From an uncultured Tenacibaculum sp. (GTDB taxonomy: Bacteria > Bacteroidota > Bacteroidia > Flavobacteriales > Flavobacteriaceae), in the NCBI GenBank assembly GCA_947493285.1, contig CANLQH010000001.1:806001-870000 (forward strand): 64,000 bases of DNA, given 5' to 3'. The notes below the pieces were generated by a model. That model saw only the letters and a list, made by a program, of their open reading frames with translations, had not been told where the DNA came from and searched no databases. A program made the translations under genes and the position numbers. Shown piece after piece: positions 54,688 through 63,990 of the stretch (position 1 is the stretch's first letter; each line of letters begins with the position of its first letter).

Positions 54688-55137
54688 TTATAATGATACT
54701 GCTTCACCTCCTGCTGCTTCGATAGCCGCTTTTGCTGTTGCAGTAAATTTATGTACAGTTACGTTTAATTTAGCTTTTAATTCTCCACCACCTAATATTT
54801 TTACTAAGTCGTTTTTACGAACTAATCTGTTTTCTATTAAAACATCTAAATTAACGGTATCTGTAATAGTTCCGTTATCTACTAATCCTTGTAATTTATC
54901 TAAATTAACACCTACATACTCCTTACGGTTAATGTTTGTGAATCCAAATTTAGGAACACGTCTTTGAAGAGGCATTTGACCACCTTCAAAACCGATCTTA
55001 CGAGAATATCCTGAACGAGATTTTTGACCATTATGACCTCTAGTAGCGGTACCACCTTTACCAGAACCTTCACCACGTGCAATTCTCTTAACTTTCTTAA
55101 CAGATCCCTCTGCTGGTTTTAAGTTGTGTAAACTCAT
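54688..55137 (-). CDS. rplO: 50S ribosomal protein L15
   Basis: A 149-residue L15. The basic Gly-rich N-terminus (RGEGSGKGGTATRGHNGQKS) and GFEGGQMPLQRRVPKFGF are characteristic of the family. L15 binds 23S rRNA late in 50S assembly. It lies between rpmD and secY as in the classical spc operon. Confidence 0.97.
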   Translation of the reverse strand: MSLHNLKPAEGSVKKVKRIARGEGSGKGGTATRGHNGQKSRSGYSRKIGFEGGQMPLQRRVPKFGFTNINRKEYVGVNLDKLQGLVDNGTITDTVNLDVLIENRLVRKNDLVKILGGGELKAKLNVTVHKFTATAKAAIEAAGGEAVSL

Positions 55138-55151
55138 GATTATTTATTGTC

Positions 55152-55334
55152 TTATTTAACTTCCTCTACGGAAACTAAGTGTTTAACTGTATTTACCATA
55201 CCAACGATAGAAGGAGTTGCCTCGTGCTCTACAGTTTGGTTCATTCTACGTAAACCTAATGCCTCTAACGTCAATTTTTGATTTTTAAGGCGACCGATTT
55301 GACTTTTTACTTGTGTAACTCTAATTTTACTCAT
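55152..55334 (-). CDS. rpmD: 50S ribosomal protein L30
   Basis: A 60-residue L30. [17 protein letters not shown] and [21 protein letters not shown] are typical. It lies 11 bases after rpsE and 14 bases before rplO. The length is normal for the bacterial short form. Confidence 0.96.
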   Translation of the reverse strand: MSKIRVTQVKSQIGRLKNQKLTLEALGLRRMNQTVEHEATPSIVGMVNTVKHLVSVEEVK

Positions 55335-55345
55335 CGTCTTAAATT

Positions 55346-55867
55346 TTAACCGTTAAAAACTTTCTCTAAAGAAACTCCTCTTTGCTTAGCAATAGTTGCT
55401 GCGCTACGTAATTGTAATAAAGCATCAAAAGTTGCTTTTACTACGTTGTGAGGGTTTGATGATCCTTGAGACTTTGATAATACGTCTTTAATACCAACAG
55501 ATTCTAATACCGAACGTACTGCTCCACCGGCGATAACTCCCGTACCATGTGATGCTGGCTTGATGTATACTTTCGCTCCACCAAATTTACCTTTTTGTTC
55601 GTGAGGTAAAGTTCCGTCTAAAATAGGAATACGCACTAAATTTTTCTTTGCATCTTCTATTGCCTTAGCAATTGCAGAAGCAACATCTTTAGATTTTCCT
55701 AATCCGTGACCTACAACTCCGTTACCATCTCCAACTACTACGATTGCTGAGAAACCAAATGCTCTACCACCTTTAGTTACTTTGGTAACACGTTGTACAC
55801 CTACTAATTTATCTACAAGCTCTAATCCGCTTGGTTTTACTCTTTCTACGTTTTTATATCCTAACAT
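55346..55867 (-). CDS. rpsE: 30S ribosomal protein S5
   Basis: A 173-residue S5. [20 protein letters not shown] and [19 protein letters not shown] are conserved; S5 takes part in decoding fidelity and, with S4, forms the mRNA entry. Gly-rich RNA-binding loop present, no unusual insertion. It follows rplR by 11 bases. Confidence 0.97.
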   Translation of the reverse strand: MLGYKNVERVKPSGLELVDKLVGVQRVTKVTKGGRAFGFSAIVVVGDGNGVVGHGLGKSKDVASAIAKAIEDAKKNLVRIPILDGTLPHEQKGKFGGAKVYIKPASHGTGVIAGGAVRSVLESVGIKDVLSKSQGSSNPHNVVKATFDALLQLRSAATIAKQRGVSLEKVFNG

Positions 55868-55878
55868 AATATAATTTC

Positions 55879-56229
55879 TTAAAATTTTAAACCAGCTTCT
55901 CTAGCAGCGTCTGCTAATACTTTAATTCTACCGTGGTATAAAAATCCATTTCTATCAAAAGAAACTGTTTCTACTCCAGCCTTAACAGCTTTTTCTGCGA
56001 TAGCTTTCCCTACTGCTGTTGCAGCTTCTGATTTAGAACTAGCTGTAATTCCTTTATCTCTAGATGATGCAGATGTTAATGTTACACCAGCTACATCGTC
56101 GATTAATTGAGCATAGATCTCTTTGTTACTTCTAAAAACCGATAATCTTGGTTTAGTGGCTGTACCTGTAACAACTTTTCTAATTCTATACTTAATACGT
56201 TGTCTTCTTTCAAGCTTTGATAATGCCAT
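55879..56229 (-). CDS. rplR: 50S ribosomal protein L18
   Basis: A 116-residue L18. The basic N-terminus ([15 protein letters not shown]), [19 protein letters not shown] and [20 protein letters not shown] identify it. L18 brings 5S rRNA to the 50S subunit together with L5. It lies 18 bases after rplF. Confidence 0.97.
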   Translation of the reverse strand: MALSKLERRQRIKYRIRKVVTGTATKPRLSVFRSNKEIYAQLIDDVAGVTLTSASSRDKGITASSKSEAATAVGKAIAEKAVKAGVETVSFDRNGFLYHGRIKVLADAAREAGLKF

Positions 56230-56247
56230 AATAATTTCTCTTATTTA

Positions 56248-56793
56248 TTATGCAGATTTACCTGCTTTTCTTCTTAATACTTCTCCTACGAACTTAATTC
56301 CTTTTCCTTTGTAAGGCTCTGGCTTACGGAAACCACGAATTTTTGCTGCAACTTGACCAACTAATTGTTTGTCATGTGAAGTTAATTTTACGATTGGATT
56401 CTTACCTTTTTCAGATACTGTTTCAACCTTAACCTCTGGAGCTAAATTTAACACAATGTTATGAGAGAAACCTAAAGCTAAGTCTAACTTTTGCCCTTGG
56501 TTAGATGCTCTATAACCAACACCTACTAACTCTAATTCTTTAGTGTAACCTTTAGTAACACCTTCAATCATATTATTGATTAAAGCACGATACAAACCGT
56601 GTGCTGCTCTATGGTCTTTACTATCTGATGGTCTTGCTACTTTTAGCGTACCATCTTCAATTTTTACAGTAATATCAGATTTTAACTCTTGAGTTAATTC
56701 ACCTAATTTACCTTTTACTGTAACCACGTTTCCGTCTACTTTAACTTCAACACCTTGTGGTAATGCGATTGGATTGTTTCCTATTCTACTCAT
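56248..56793 (-). CDS. rplF: 50S ribosomal protein L6
   Basis: A 181-residue L6. RIGNNPIALPQGVEV at the start, GVGYRASNQG in the middle and FRKPEPYKGKGIKF near the C-terminus are the conserved stretches. L6 lies near the sarcin-ricin loop where GTPase factors bind. It follows rpsH by 12 bases. Confidence 0.97.
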   Translation of the reverse strand: MSRIGNNPIALPQGVEVKVDGNVVTVKGKLGELTQELKSDITVKIEDGTLKVARPSDSKDHRAAHGLYRALINNMIEGVTKGYTKELELVGVGYRASNQGQKLDLALGFSHNIVLNLAPEVKVETVSEKGKNPIVKLTSHDKQLVGQVAAKIRGFRKPEPYKGKGIKFVGEVLRRKAGKSA

Positions 56794-56805
56794 TGTACAA
56801 AGTGA

Positions 56806-57204
56806 TTAATAAACGTAACATAATACTTCTCCACCAACGTTTTCTTGTTTTGCTTTTTTGTTTGTCATTACACCTTTAGATGTAGAAACAATTGCAATAC
56901 CTAAACCGTTTAATACTCTTGGCATCTCTTTAGCGCCAACGTACTTACGTAAACCTGGTGTTGAAATTCTTTGAATCTTTCTGATTACTGATTCTTTCGT
57001 ATCACGGTCGTACTTTAAAGCTATCTTGATAGTTCCTTGAACTTTATCGTCATTGAACTGGTAGCTTAAAATGTAACCTTGATCGAACAAAATTTTCGTC
57101 ATTTCCTTCTTCAAGTTAGAAGCAGGAACCTCCACTACTCTGTGCCCTACTGCCGTAGCATTTCTAACACGAGTAAGAAAATCCGCGATTGGATCTGTAT
57201 ACAT
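56806..57204 (-). CDS. rpsH: 30S ribosomal protein S8
   Basis: A 132-residue S8. DPIADFLTRVRNA and STSKGVMTNKKAKQENVGGE (the RNA-binding GVMT motif) identify it. S8 organises the central domain of 16S rRNA and in Escherichia coli represses the spc operon by binding its mRNA. Here it is the first gene after a 392-base break that carries a terminator and a promoter-like box, so it probably heads its own transcription unit (rpsH to secY and beyond). Confidence 0.97.
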   Translation of the reverse strand: MYTDPIADFLTRVRNATAVGHRVVEVPASNLKKEMTKILFDQGYILSYQFNDDKVQGTIKIALKYDRDTKESVIRKIQRISTPGLRKYVGAKEMPRVLNGLGIAIVSTSKGVMTNKKAKQENVGGEVLCYVY

Positions 57205-57388
57205 AATTAATTAATTTGTGGTTTCGGTTTTTAGTTGTTTTTATTAATCTTTAAAGATAAATGGATACAACTAAACCTTAAACCAGTTAATATTTATTTT
57301 TCGTTTTTCAGAATAAATCTCATAAGCATTATACTATTTTATTTAGTATTTACTTACAAGGCATAATTTACCCTGTAAAAACAGAGTG

Positions 57389-57396
57389 CAAATATA
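57389..57396 (-). promoter_or_regulatory. -7 promoter box of the rpsH unit
   Basis: TATATTTG (followed by CACTC) on the minus strand is an exact TAnnTTTG match inside the rpsN-rpsH break. No perfect -33 TTG at 17-23 bases; GTTTTA lies near that place. Confidence 0.55.
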
Positions 57397-57538
57397 CATA
57401 AACTTTTCGAAAATAAAACCTTTTTATTAATTATCGTTTTGAGTATTAATTTATTGGCTTTTTAAAGCTCTATTCAAAACTAAAAACATGTATTATTTTC
57501 ATACAAAAATCAAGCATTAGAAAAAGTTTATAAACACA

Positions 57539-57574
57539 AAAAGGTATACAATATTTTATAATTGTACACCTTTT
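57539..57574 (-). terminator. intrinsic terminator after rpsN
   Basis: AAAAGGTATACAAT (57539-57552) pairs with ATTGTACACCTTTT (57561-57574) with one G-U pair and an 8-base loop; the stem's A-run gives a U-run on the minus strand. It begins 22 bases after the rpsN stop. Confidence 0.75.
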
Positions 57575-57596
57575 GTTTATGTATAAAACGTGCTGT

Positions 57597-57866
57597 TTAC
57601 CAGCTAGCTTTCTTTACACCTGGAATTAATCCTTGGTTAGCCATTTCACGGAAAGTAACACGTGAAATACCGAACTGACGCATATATCCTTTTGGACGTC
57701 CAGTTAGCTTACAACGATTGTGCATTCTAATTGGTGAAGCGTTCTTTGGTAACTTTTGTAAACCTTCATAGTCTCCAGCTTCTTTTAAAGCTTTTCTCTT
57801 TTCAGCATACTTAGCAACCATTTTTGCTCTTTTACGCTCACGCGCTTTCATTGATTCTTTAGCCAT
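57597..57866 (-). CDS. rpsN: 30S ribosomal protein S14 (zinc-independent form)
   Basis: An 89-residue S14 of the longer type. [18 protein letters not shown]-like [20 protein letters not shown] and the C-terminal [11 protein letters not shown] identify it. Only one cysteine is present, so it has no zinc site, unlike the short 61-residue CxxC form. It lies 3 bases after rplE, and is followed by a terminator and a long break before rpsH. Confidence 0.96.
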   Translation of the reverse strand: MAKESMKARERKRAKMVAKYAEKRKALKEAGDYEGLQKLPKNASPIRMHNRCKLTGRPKGYMRQFGISRVTFREMANQGLIPGVKKASW

Positions 57867-57869
57867 CTC

Positions 57870-58421
57870 TTAATTCTTTTTAAATGGTAAACCTAATTCT
57901 CCTAATAATGACTTTGCCTCTTTATCAGTATCTGCAGATGTTACGAAAGTAATATCCATTCCGCTGATTTTTTTGATTTGGTCAATATTAATTTCTGGAT
58001 AGATGATTTGTTCAGTAATTCCTAAGTTGTAATTACCTCTACCATCAAAACCGTTAGCTTTAATTCCGTTAAAATCTCTTACACGTGGTAAAGAAGCTGT
58101 AACTAATCTATCTAAAAATTCGTACATTTTATCTCCTCTTAACGTAACTTTTGCACCAATTGGCATCCCTTTACGTAATTTGAAGTTTGCAACATCTTTC
58201 TTAGACATCGTAGATACTGCTTTTTGACCTGTAATTGTAGTTAACTCGTCAATAGCGTATTCTATTAATTTCTTATCTGCTATAGCTGCACCAACACCTT
58301 TACTTACAACAATCTTTTGTAATTTAGGCACTTGCATTACATTACTATAACCGAATTCATCAGTAAGAGCTTTGATAACTCTGCTCTTGTACTCTTCTTT
58401 TAATCTTGGTACGTAACTCAT
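57870..58421 (-). CDS. rplE: 50S ribosomal protein L5
   Basis: A 183-residue L5. [19 protein letters not shown] at the start, [33 protein letters not shown] and [11 protein letters not shown] are conserved. L5 binds 5S rRNA and contacts S13 through intersubunit bridge B1b. It starts 2 bases after the rplX stop. Confidence 0.97.
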   Translation of the reverse strand: MSYVPRLKEEYKSRVIKALTDEFGYSNVMQVPKLQKIVVSKGVGAAIADKKLIEYAIDELTTITGQKAVSTMSKKDVANFKLRKGMPIGAKVTLRGDKMYEFLDRLVTASLPRVRDFNGIKANGFDGRGNYNLGITEQIIYPEINIDQIKKISGMDITFVTSADTDKEAKSLLGELGLPFKKN

Positions 58422-58423
58422 GG

Positions 58424-58732
58424 TTATATTGCTTTATCTGATTTTTTTGAAAATCTAACTTTCTTATCTCCTTCTACTTTATATCCAACTCTTACTGCTT
58501 CACCGTTTTCGATTAATGCAACGTTTGATATGTGTAATGGAGCTTCTTTTTTTACAATTCCTCCTTGAGGGTTAGTAGCGCTTGGTTTAGTGTGTTTAGA
58601 CACCATGTTAACACCTTCTACTAAAACCCTATCTTTATCTTTAAGAATTTGTAAAACTTTTCCTTCAGACCCTTTATGATCACCTGCTAATACTTTAACA
58701 GTATCTCCTGATTTAATTTTGAACTTCTTCAT
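58424..58732 (-). CDS. rplX: 50S ribosomal protein L24
   Basis: A 102-residue L24 with the N-terminal KOW motif ([20 protein letters not shown]) that binds 23S rRNA near the exit tunnel, and [19 protein letters not shown]. It starts assembly of the 50S subunit with L3. Length is normal. It follows rplN by 12 bases. Confidence 0.97.
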   Translation of the reverse strand: MKKFKIKSGDTVKVLAGDHKGSEGKVLQILKDKDRVLVEGVNMVSKHTKPSATNPQGGIVKKEAPLHISNVALIENGEAVRVGYKVEGDKKVRFSKKSDKAI

Positions 58733-58744
58733 CTTAATGTCGAT

Positions 58745-59113
58745 TTAAAGCACTTCAGGTGCTAATGATACTATCTTCATAAATTGCTTATCACGTAATT
58801 CACGTCCTACTGGACCGAATACACGAGTTCCTCTCATTTCCTCTGTAGGATTTAAAAGTACACAAGCATTATCATCGAATCTAATATAAGATCCGTCTTT
58901 ACGTCTAACTTCTTTCTTAGTACGAACAACTACCGCTCTAGAAACTTGTCCTTTCTTTACACTTCCGTTAGGAGTTGCAGACTTTACAGTTACTACAATT
59001 TTATCTCCAACGCTAGCGTAACGCTTCTTTGTTCCTCCTAAAACTCTAATTACTAAAACTTCTTTTGCTCCAGTATTATCTGCGACTTTTAATCTTGATT
59101 CTGTCTGTAACAT
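58745..59113 (-). CDS. rplN: 50S ribosomal protein L14
   Basis: A 122-residue L14. [20 protein letters not shown] at the start and [20 protein letters not shown] near the end are highly conserved. L14 forms part of intersubunit bridges with 16S rRNA. It starts 1 base after the rpsQ stop. Confidence 0.97.
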   Translation of the reverse strand: MLQTESRLKVADNTGAKEVLVIRVLGGTKKRYASVGDKIVVTVKSATPNGSVKKGQVSRAVVVRTKKEVRRKDGSYIRFDDNACVLLNPTEEMRGTRVFGPVGRELRDKQFMKIVSLAPEVL

Positions 59114-59114
59114 A

Positions 59115-59372
59115 TTATTTAGCTCTTTCTAGGATTTCTACTAATCTCCAACGTTTAGATTTACTCATAGGACGTGTTTCCATAATCCTAACTGTATCAC
59201 CTTCGTTGCAATCGTTATTCTCGTCATGTGCAACGTACTTCTTAGTCTTTAATACGAACTTTCCGTACATTGGGTGCTTTACTCTTTTTACCTCGCTAAC
59301 TACAATAGATTTCTCCATTTTGCTGCTAGATACTACACCGATTCTCTCTTTTCTAAGATTTCTTTTTTCCAT
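59115..59372 (-). CDS. rpsQ: 30S ribosomal protein S17
   Basis: An 85-residue OB-fold protein. [19 protein letters not shown] and [19 protein letters not shown] identify S17, which binds the 5' domain of 16S rRNA early in assembly. It follows rpmC by 18 bases. Confidence 0.97.
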   Translation of the reverse strand: MEKRNLRKERIGVVSSSKMEKSIVVSEVKRVKHPMYGKFVLKTKKYVAHDENNDCNEGDTVRIMETRPMSKSKRWRLVEILERAK

Positions 59373-59390
59373 CTTTAAAACTGACTAGAA

Positions 59391-59582
59391 TTATTGTAAT
59401 TCTCTTTTAGTTAACTCTGTAGCAATTCTTGCCACAGATTTTCTTAAGCTACGTAACTCTAATGGGTTCTCCAATGGAGTTATGGCGTGAGCCATCTTAA
59501 GATCCGTATAATTTTTCTTTAACGCTCCTAACTTTTCTTGTAAGTCTGCGATTGATAATTCTTTAATTTCTGATTGTTTCAT
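59391..59582 (-). CDS. rpmC: 50S ribosomal protein L29
   Basis: A 63-residue, two-helix L29. IKELSIADLQEKLGALKK and RKSVARIATELTKRE are typical. L29 lies at the peptide exit and helps to form the docking site for trigger factor and SRP. It follows rplP by 11 bases. Confidence 0.96.
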   Translation of the reverse strand: MKQSEIKELSIADLQEKLGALKKNYTDLKMAHAITPLENPLELRSLRKSVARIATELTKRELQ

Positions 59583-59593
59583 GTCTTTTAGAA

Positions 59594-60025
59594 TTAAGCG
59601 TTAAAATCAAAATCTCTTGCGATAACAAACTTCGTTTTTACAGGAAGTTTCTGTGCTGCTAAACGTAATGCTTCTTTTGCTACGTCCATTGGTACTCCAC
59701 CAACTTCAAACAAAATTCTACCTGGTTTAACTACTGCTACGAAATGATCAGGTGCACCTTTACCTTTACCCATACGTACTTCTAATGGCTTCTTTGTAAT
59801 AGGCTTGTCTGGAAATATTTTAATCCAAAGCTGACCTTCTCTTTTCATATGACGAGTTGCCGCAATACGAGCCGCCTCTATTTGACGAGAGGTTAATAGG
59901 TTTTGATCTAATGATTTGATTCCAAACATTCCGTTAGAAAGTTGGTTTCCTCTATTAGAGTTACCCTTCATATTACCTTTGGCCTTCTGTACCTTACGGT
60001 ATTTTACTCTTTTTGGCTGTAACAT
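59594..60025 (-). CDS. rplP: 50S ribosomal protein L16
   Basis: A 143-residue L16. [40 protein letters not shown] and LPVKTKFV are conserved. L16 lies near the A site and is needed for peptidyl transferase activity. It follows rpsC by 22 bases. Confidence 0.97.
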   Translation of the reverse strand: MLQPKRVKYRKVQKAKGNMKGNSNRGNQLSNGMFGIKSLDQNLLTSRQIEAARIAATRHMKREGQLWIKIFPDKPITKKPLEVRMGKGKGAPDHFVAVVKPGRILFEVGGVPMDVAKEALRLAAQKLPVKTKFVIARDFDFNA

Positions 60026-60047
60026 TTTTAATTTCTAATTTTAAAAA

Positions 60048-60767
60048 TTATTTTCTTCTGCGAGGTTGACGTTTACTGTTACCACCTTTATTAGAGTTAC
60101 CTTTTTGTTTAGATAATCCTACTAATGGAGATAATTCACGCTTTCCATAAACCTCACCTTTCATAATCCATACTTTAACACCGATTCTTCCGTATTGAGT
60201 ATGTGCCTCAACAAGTGCATAGTCGATATCTGCTCTAAAAGTAGAAAGAGGAATTCTTCCTTCTTTATAATGCTCAGAACGTGCCATCTCAGCTCCGTTT
60301 AAACGACCTGATAATTGGATTTTAATTCCTTCCGCATTCATTCTCATTGCAGCAGCGATAGCCATTTTAGTAGCACGCTTGTAAGAAATTCTGTTTTCGA
60401 TTTGACGAGCAACACTAGCAGCAACTAAAGTTGCGTCTACTTCTGGACGTTTAATTTCGAAAATGTTAATTTGAACTTCTTTACCTGTAATTTTCTTAAG
60501 CTCTTCTTTTAACTTGTCTACCTCTTGACCACCTTTACCGATAATAATACCAGGTCTAGCAGTAGTGATAGTAACGGTTACAAGTTTTAAAGTACGCTCA
60601 ATAATTACACGAGATACACTTGCTTTAAATAATCTAGCACGGATGTACTTTCTTATTTTGTCATCTTCAGCTAATTTATCTCCGTAGTCATTTCCACCAT
60701 ACCAGTTAGATTCCCATCCTCTGATAATTCCTAAACGATTTCCTATTGGATTTGTTTTTTGTCCCAT
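60048..60767 (-). CDS. rpsC: 30S ribosomal protein S3
   Basis: A 239-residue S3 with a KH domain containing [15 protein letters not shown] and a C-terminal half with [15 protein letters not shown]3 forms the mRNA entry site with S4 and S5 and takes part in mRNA unwinding. The basic Asn/Lys-rich tail (about 220-239) is an extension of the common form. It follows rplV by 11 bases. Confidence 0.97.
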   Translation of the reverse strand: MGQKTNPIGNRLGIIRGWESNWYGGNDYGDKLAEDDKIRKYIRARLFKASVSRVIIERTLKLVTVTITTARPGIIIGKGGQEVDKLKEELKKITGKEVQINIFEIKRPEVDATLVAASVARQIENRISYKRATKMAIAAAMRMNAEGIKIQLSGRLNGAEMARSEHYKEGRIPLSTFRADIDYALVEAHTQYGRIGVKVWIMKGEVYGKRELSPLVGLSKQKGNSNKGGNSKRQPRRRK

Positions 60768-60778
60768 TTCTACTTTGA

Positions 60779-61183
60779 TTAATTACTGTTATTTTTAGCA
60801 CCTAACTCTAAAGTAACGTGATTAGAACGCTTACGGATTCTATGTGCACGACCTTGTGGAGCTGGTCTTAACCTTTTTAACATACCTGCGCTATCAACAC
60901 AAATTGATTTAACAAATAATCCAGCATCTTCGATACTTGCATCTTCATTTTTAGCTTGCCAGTTTGCAATTGCAGACATTAACAACTTCTCTAAATTTCT
61001 TGATGCTTCTTTTGGACTGAATTTTAAGATTTGTAAAGCTTTTTCAACCTCTACTCCTCTTACTAAATCTGCTACCAAGCGCATTTTTCTTGGTGATGTA
61101 GGACAATTAGTTATTTTAGCGAAAGCTCTAGACTTTCTAGCTTCTTTTAACTGTGTTGCCATGTTATGTTTACGACTTCCCAT
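60779..61183 (-). CDS. rplV: 50S ribosomal protein L22
   Basis: A 134-residue L22. [18 protein letters not shown] and [21 protein letters not shown] [19 protein letters not shown] are the conserved parts; the beta-hairpin between them lines the exit tunnel and is a macrolide resistance site. The ATG at 61183 (MGSRKHN) fits relatives; a second ATG at 61162 is possible. It follows rpsS by 9 bases. Confidence 0.96.
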   Translation of the reverse strand: MGSRKHNMATQLKEARKSRAFAKITNCPTSPRKMRLVADLVRGVEVEKALQILKFSPKEASRNLEKLLMSAIANWQAKNEDASIEDAGLFVKSICVDSAGMLKRLRPAPQGRAHRIRKRSNHVTLELGAKNNSN

Positions 61184-61192
61184 AATTTCCTA

Positions 61193-61471
61193 CTATTTTT
61201 TTCCTTTATTTTTTGCACCAGCGTGCCCTCTAAAAGAACGTGTTGGTGAAAATTCTCCTAATTTATGACCTACCATGTTTTCAGTAACGTACACAGGAAT
61301 AAATTGCTTTCCATTATGAACTGCAATTGTTTGTCCTACGAAGTCTGGAGTAATCATACTTGCTCTTGACCAAGTTTTGATAACTGATTTACTCTCAGTT
61401 TCAACGTTAGCTAACACTTTTTTCTCTAGTTTATAGTGAACGAAAGGTCCTTTTTTTAATGATCTTGCCAT
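61193..61471 (-). CDS. rpsS: 30S ribosomal protein S19
   Basis: A 92-residue S19. [38 protein letters not shown] and [16 protein letters not shown] are highly conserved. S19 lies in the 30S head with S13. It follows rplB by 3 bases. Confidence 0.97.
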   Translation of the reverse strand: MARSLKKGPFVHYKLEKKVLANVETESKSVIKTWSRASMITPDFVGQTIAVHNGKQFIPVYVTENMVGHKLGEFSPTRSFRGHAGAKNKGKK

Positions 61472-61474
61472 GTC

Positions 61475-62299
61475 TTATTTCTTTCTACGTTCTATAATGT
61501 ACTTGTTACTAGCTTTAGTCTTAGATCTAGTCTTAAATCCTTTAGCTGGAATACCGTTTCTAGATCTTGGATGCCCTCCTGAAGAACGTCCTTCACCACC
61601 ACCCATTGGGTGATCAACTGGATTCATTCTTACTGGGTTTGTTCTAGGTCTTCTACCTAACCAACGACTTCTACCTGCTTTACCAGATACTAATAATTGG
61701 TGGTCTGAGTTAGAAACAACTCCAATAGTTGCCATACAAGTTAACAAGATTAATCTTGTTTCTCCTGAAGGTAACTTAACTGTTGCATACTTACCGTCTC
61801 TTGCCATTAATTGAGCAAATGAACCTGCAGAACGAGCCATAACAGCTCCTTGTCCTGGGTGTAACTCAATACAAGAAATAGTTGTACCTAAAGGAATTTC
61901 GCTTAAGTACATAGCATTACCAACTTCTGGTGCTACTTCTTTTCCTGATACAATAGTTTGACCTACTTTTAAACCGTTTTGTGCAATTACATAACGCTTT
62001 TCACCATCAGCATAACTAACTAATGCAATAAATGCAGTACGATTTGGATCGTACTCGATAGTTTTTACTGTTGCAGGAATACCTTGCTTATCTCTTTTAA
62101 AATCGATAATACGGTATTTTTGTTTATGACCTCCACCGATATTACGTGTAGTCATTCTTCCCTGATTGTTTCGACCTCCAGATCGTTTTTTCGGAGCTAA
62201 TAAAGATTTCTCCGGCTTATCAGTAGTTATGGTGTCGAACCCATTCACTACTCTAAAACGCTGACCTGGTGTTACTGGTTTTAATTTTCTAACTGACAT
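61475..62299 (-). CDS. rplB: 50S ribosomal protein L2
   Basis: A 274-residue L2, one of the most conserved ribosomal proteins, needed for subunit joining and peptidyl transfer. [40 protein letters not shown] and [18 protein letters not shown] (with the conserved histidine) are visible. It follows rplW by 11 bases. Confidence 0.98.
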   Translation of the reverse strand: MSVRKLKPVTPGQRFRVVNGFDTITTDKPEKSLLAPKKRSGGRNNQGRMTTRNIGGGHKQKYRIIDFKRDKQGIPATVKTIEYDPNRTAFIALVSYADGEKRYVIAQNGLKVGQTIVSGKEVAPEVGNAMYLSEIPLGTTISCIELHPGQGAVMARSAGSFAQLMARDGKYATVKLPSGETRLILLTCMATIGVVSNSDHQLLVSGKAGRSRWLGRRPRTNPVRMNPVDHPMGGGEGRSSGGHPRSRNGIPAKGFKTRSKTKASNKYIIERRKK

Positions 62300-62310
62300 T
62301 CTGTCTTTTC

Positions 62311-62601
62311 TTAAAGATTGTTATAAAAATCAATAGTTTCTCCTTCAGCTAACTGAACGATTGCCTTCTTATATCCACTTTTTATCCCAGTTACTAAACC
62401 TTTTTTAGTATATTTAGTATTTCTTTGAATAGGATAATTCATAGTTTTAACAGACTTAATCGCTACACCATAAGCAGCCTCAACAGCTCCTCTGATTTCT
62501 AATTTGTTAGCTTTACTGTTTACTACAAATGCATAACGGTTATAAACCTCGCTATCATTCGTAGCTTTTTCCGTAATAATAGGTTTTATTAAAATACTCA
62601 T
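62311..62601 (-). CDS. rplW: 50S ribosomal protein L23
   Basis: A 96-residue L23. [20 protein letters not shown] and [20 protein letters not shown] identify it. L23 is the main docking site for trigger factor and SRP at the exit tunnel. It follows rplD by 8 bases. Confidence 0.97.
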   Translation of the reverse strand: MSILIKPIITEKATNDSEVYNRYAFVVNSKANKLEIRGAVEAAYGVAIKSVKTMNYPIQRNTKYTKKGLVTGIKSGYKKAIVQLAEGETIDFYNNL

Positions 62602-62609
62602 ATCTTTCC

Positions 62610-63239
62610 CTATTTACTTAAATTAGATTGAATTTCTTCTAAAGTACTCTCAGCAATTACAACTTTGTTAGCGTTTAAAACACTGTAAGTATTAATTCCT
62701 GTAGCATTTACTACTTTAGCTTTTTTCAAGTTACGAGAAGACAAATAAACATTTTTATTTTCTTCACTTAACACGAATAAAGACTTTTTAGTCTCAATTT
62801 CGAAAGCTTTTAAAACATTGATAAACTCTTTTGTTTTTGGAGTTTCAAAATTGAAATCTTCAACAACAACTACGTTACTATCTTTTGTTTGTACACTTAA
62901 AGCAGACTTACGTGCTAAACGCTTTAAGTTTTTATTTAACTTGAAAGAGTAATTTCTTGGTCTTGGACCGAACATACGACCTCCACCTCTAAAAACTCCA
63001 GACTTAATAGACCCTGCACGTGCAGTACCTGTACCCTTTTGTTTTTTAATCTTTCTTGTACTTCCAGTAATCTCAGCTCTTTCTTTAGCTTTATGAGTAC
63101 CTTGTCTTTGATTTGCTAAATACTGCTTTACATCTAAGTAAATAGCATGATCATTTGGCTCTATACCGAATACTTCGTTAGAAAGTTCAACTTTTCTACC
63201 AGTATCTTTTCCTGTAATATCTAAAACTGCTACTTTCAT
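62610..63239 (-). CDS. rplD: 50S ribosomal protein L4
   Basis: A 209-residue L4. AHKAKER-like [40 protein letters not shown] and [15 protein letters not shown] form the conserved extended loop that lines the exit tunnel. In Escherichia coli L4 represses the S10 operon through attenuation and translation; whether it does here is unknown, but a terminator is present upstream of rplC. It overlaps the rplC stop by one base (TAATG). Confidence 0.97.
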   Translation of the reverse strand: MKVAVLDITGKDTGRKVELSNEVFGIEPNDHAIYLDVKQYLANQRQGTHKAKERAEITGSTRKIKKQKGTGTARAGSIKSGVFRGGGRMFGPRPRNYSFKLNKNLKRLARKSALSVQTKDSNVVVVEDFNFETPKTKEFINVLKAFEIETKKSLFVLSEENKNVYLSSRNLKKAKVVNATGINTYSVLNANKVVIAESTLEEIQSNLSK

Positions 63240-63856
63240 TATTTTTCGATAGTTACAAAAGCATTTTTGTGACCAGGAATTGCTCCTTTAACTACGATAA
63301 GATTCTTATCAGCAACCACTTTTAATACTTTTAAATTTTGAACTTTTACTTTGTCTCCACCCATACGACCTGCCATACGCATTCCTTTGAATACTCTTGC
63401 AGGGTAAGATGCAGCACCAATCGAACCAGGAGCTCTTAAACGGTTATGTTGACCATGAGTTGCTTGTCCAACTCCGGCAAATCCATGACGTTTAACAACA
63501 CCTTGAAAACCTTTACCTTTAGAAACTCCAGAAACATCTACGAATTCTCCTTCGATAAAGTGCTCAACAGTAATTGAATCACCTAATTTGTACTCTCCTT
63601 CAAATCCTTGAAATTCAATAACTTTTTTCTTAGCAGATGTACCAGCTTTTTTAAAGTGACCATCTAAAGCTTTATTAGAGCTTTTTGCTTTTTTGTCATC
63701 GAAACCAAGTTGTAACGCGTTATAGCCGTCAACCTCTTCGGTTCTGACTTGGGTAACCACGCATGGACCTGCTTCGATTACAGTACAAGGAATGTTTTTC
63801 CCGTTCTCATCGAATAAGCTGGTCATACCTACTTTTCTACCTATTAACCCAGACAT
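63239..63856 (-). CDS. rplC: 50S ribosomal protein L3
   Basis: A 205-residue L3. [20 protein letters not shown] at the start, [21 protein letters not shown] (the conserved loop towards the peptidyl transferase centre) and [13 protein letters not shown] near the end. In many bacteria rpsJ is directly upstream; here 144 bases with a terminator hairpin precede it, and no rpsJ is visible up to the window end. Confidence 0.97.
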   Translation of the reverse strand: MSGLIGRKVGMTSLFDENGKNIPCTVIEAGPCVVTQVRTEEVDGYNALQLGFDDKKAKSSNKALDGHFKKAGTSAKKKVIEFQGFEGEYKLGDSITVEHFIEGEFVDVSGVSKGKGFQGVVKRHGFAGVGQATHGQHNRLRAPGSIGAASYPARVFKGMRMAGRMGGDKVKVQNLKVLKVVADKNLIVVKGAIPGHKNAFVTIEK

Positions 63857-63919
63857 ATTTGTTAATTTTAAGACGATAGATTTATTTTATCCAGCGCGTC
63901 TATTAATAAAAAATTGTTT

Positions 63920-63935
63920 TGAAACAAATGTTTCA
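63920..63935. promoter_or_regulatory. palindrome upstream of rplC
   Basis: TGAAACA-aa-TGTTTCA, a 7+7 perfect inverted repeat, lies 64 bases before the rplC ATG and between it and the upstream terminator. It may be a regulator site or part of a structured leader. A further weak pairing AGAC-GATA / TATC-GTCT occurs closer to the ATG. Confidence 0.35.
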
Positions 63936-63960
63936 GTTTGTTTTCCTTTAGTTTTCACAT

Positions 63961-63990
63961 AAAAAAAGAGCGAAAAACATCTTCACTCTT
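63961..63990 (-). terminator. terminator between an upstream gene and rplC
   Basis: In the minus transcript AAGAGTGAA (63990-63982) pairs with TTCGCTCTT (63974-63966), one G-U pair, 7-base loop, followed by more U. It would end an upstream transcript (probably ending just outside the window) or act as an attenuator of the S10 operon. Confidence 0.7.

Larger units (their letters stand above)
57205..57596 (-). other. 392-base gene-free break in the ribosomal protein cluster (rpsN-rpsH)
   Basis: No gene is found in this stretch; it is strongly A/T-rich with stops in all frames. Read in the direction of transcription it holds the rpsN terminator (57539-57574), a -7 box TATATTTG (57396-57389) and a leader of about 180 bases before rpsH. 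The leader contains two weak inverted repeats: CTGT-tttt-ACAG at about 57371-57384 and AATACTA/TAGTAT at 57331-57349. S14 and S8 genes are normally a few bases apart. Confidence 0.7.
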
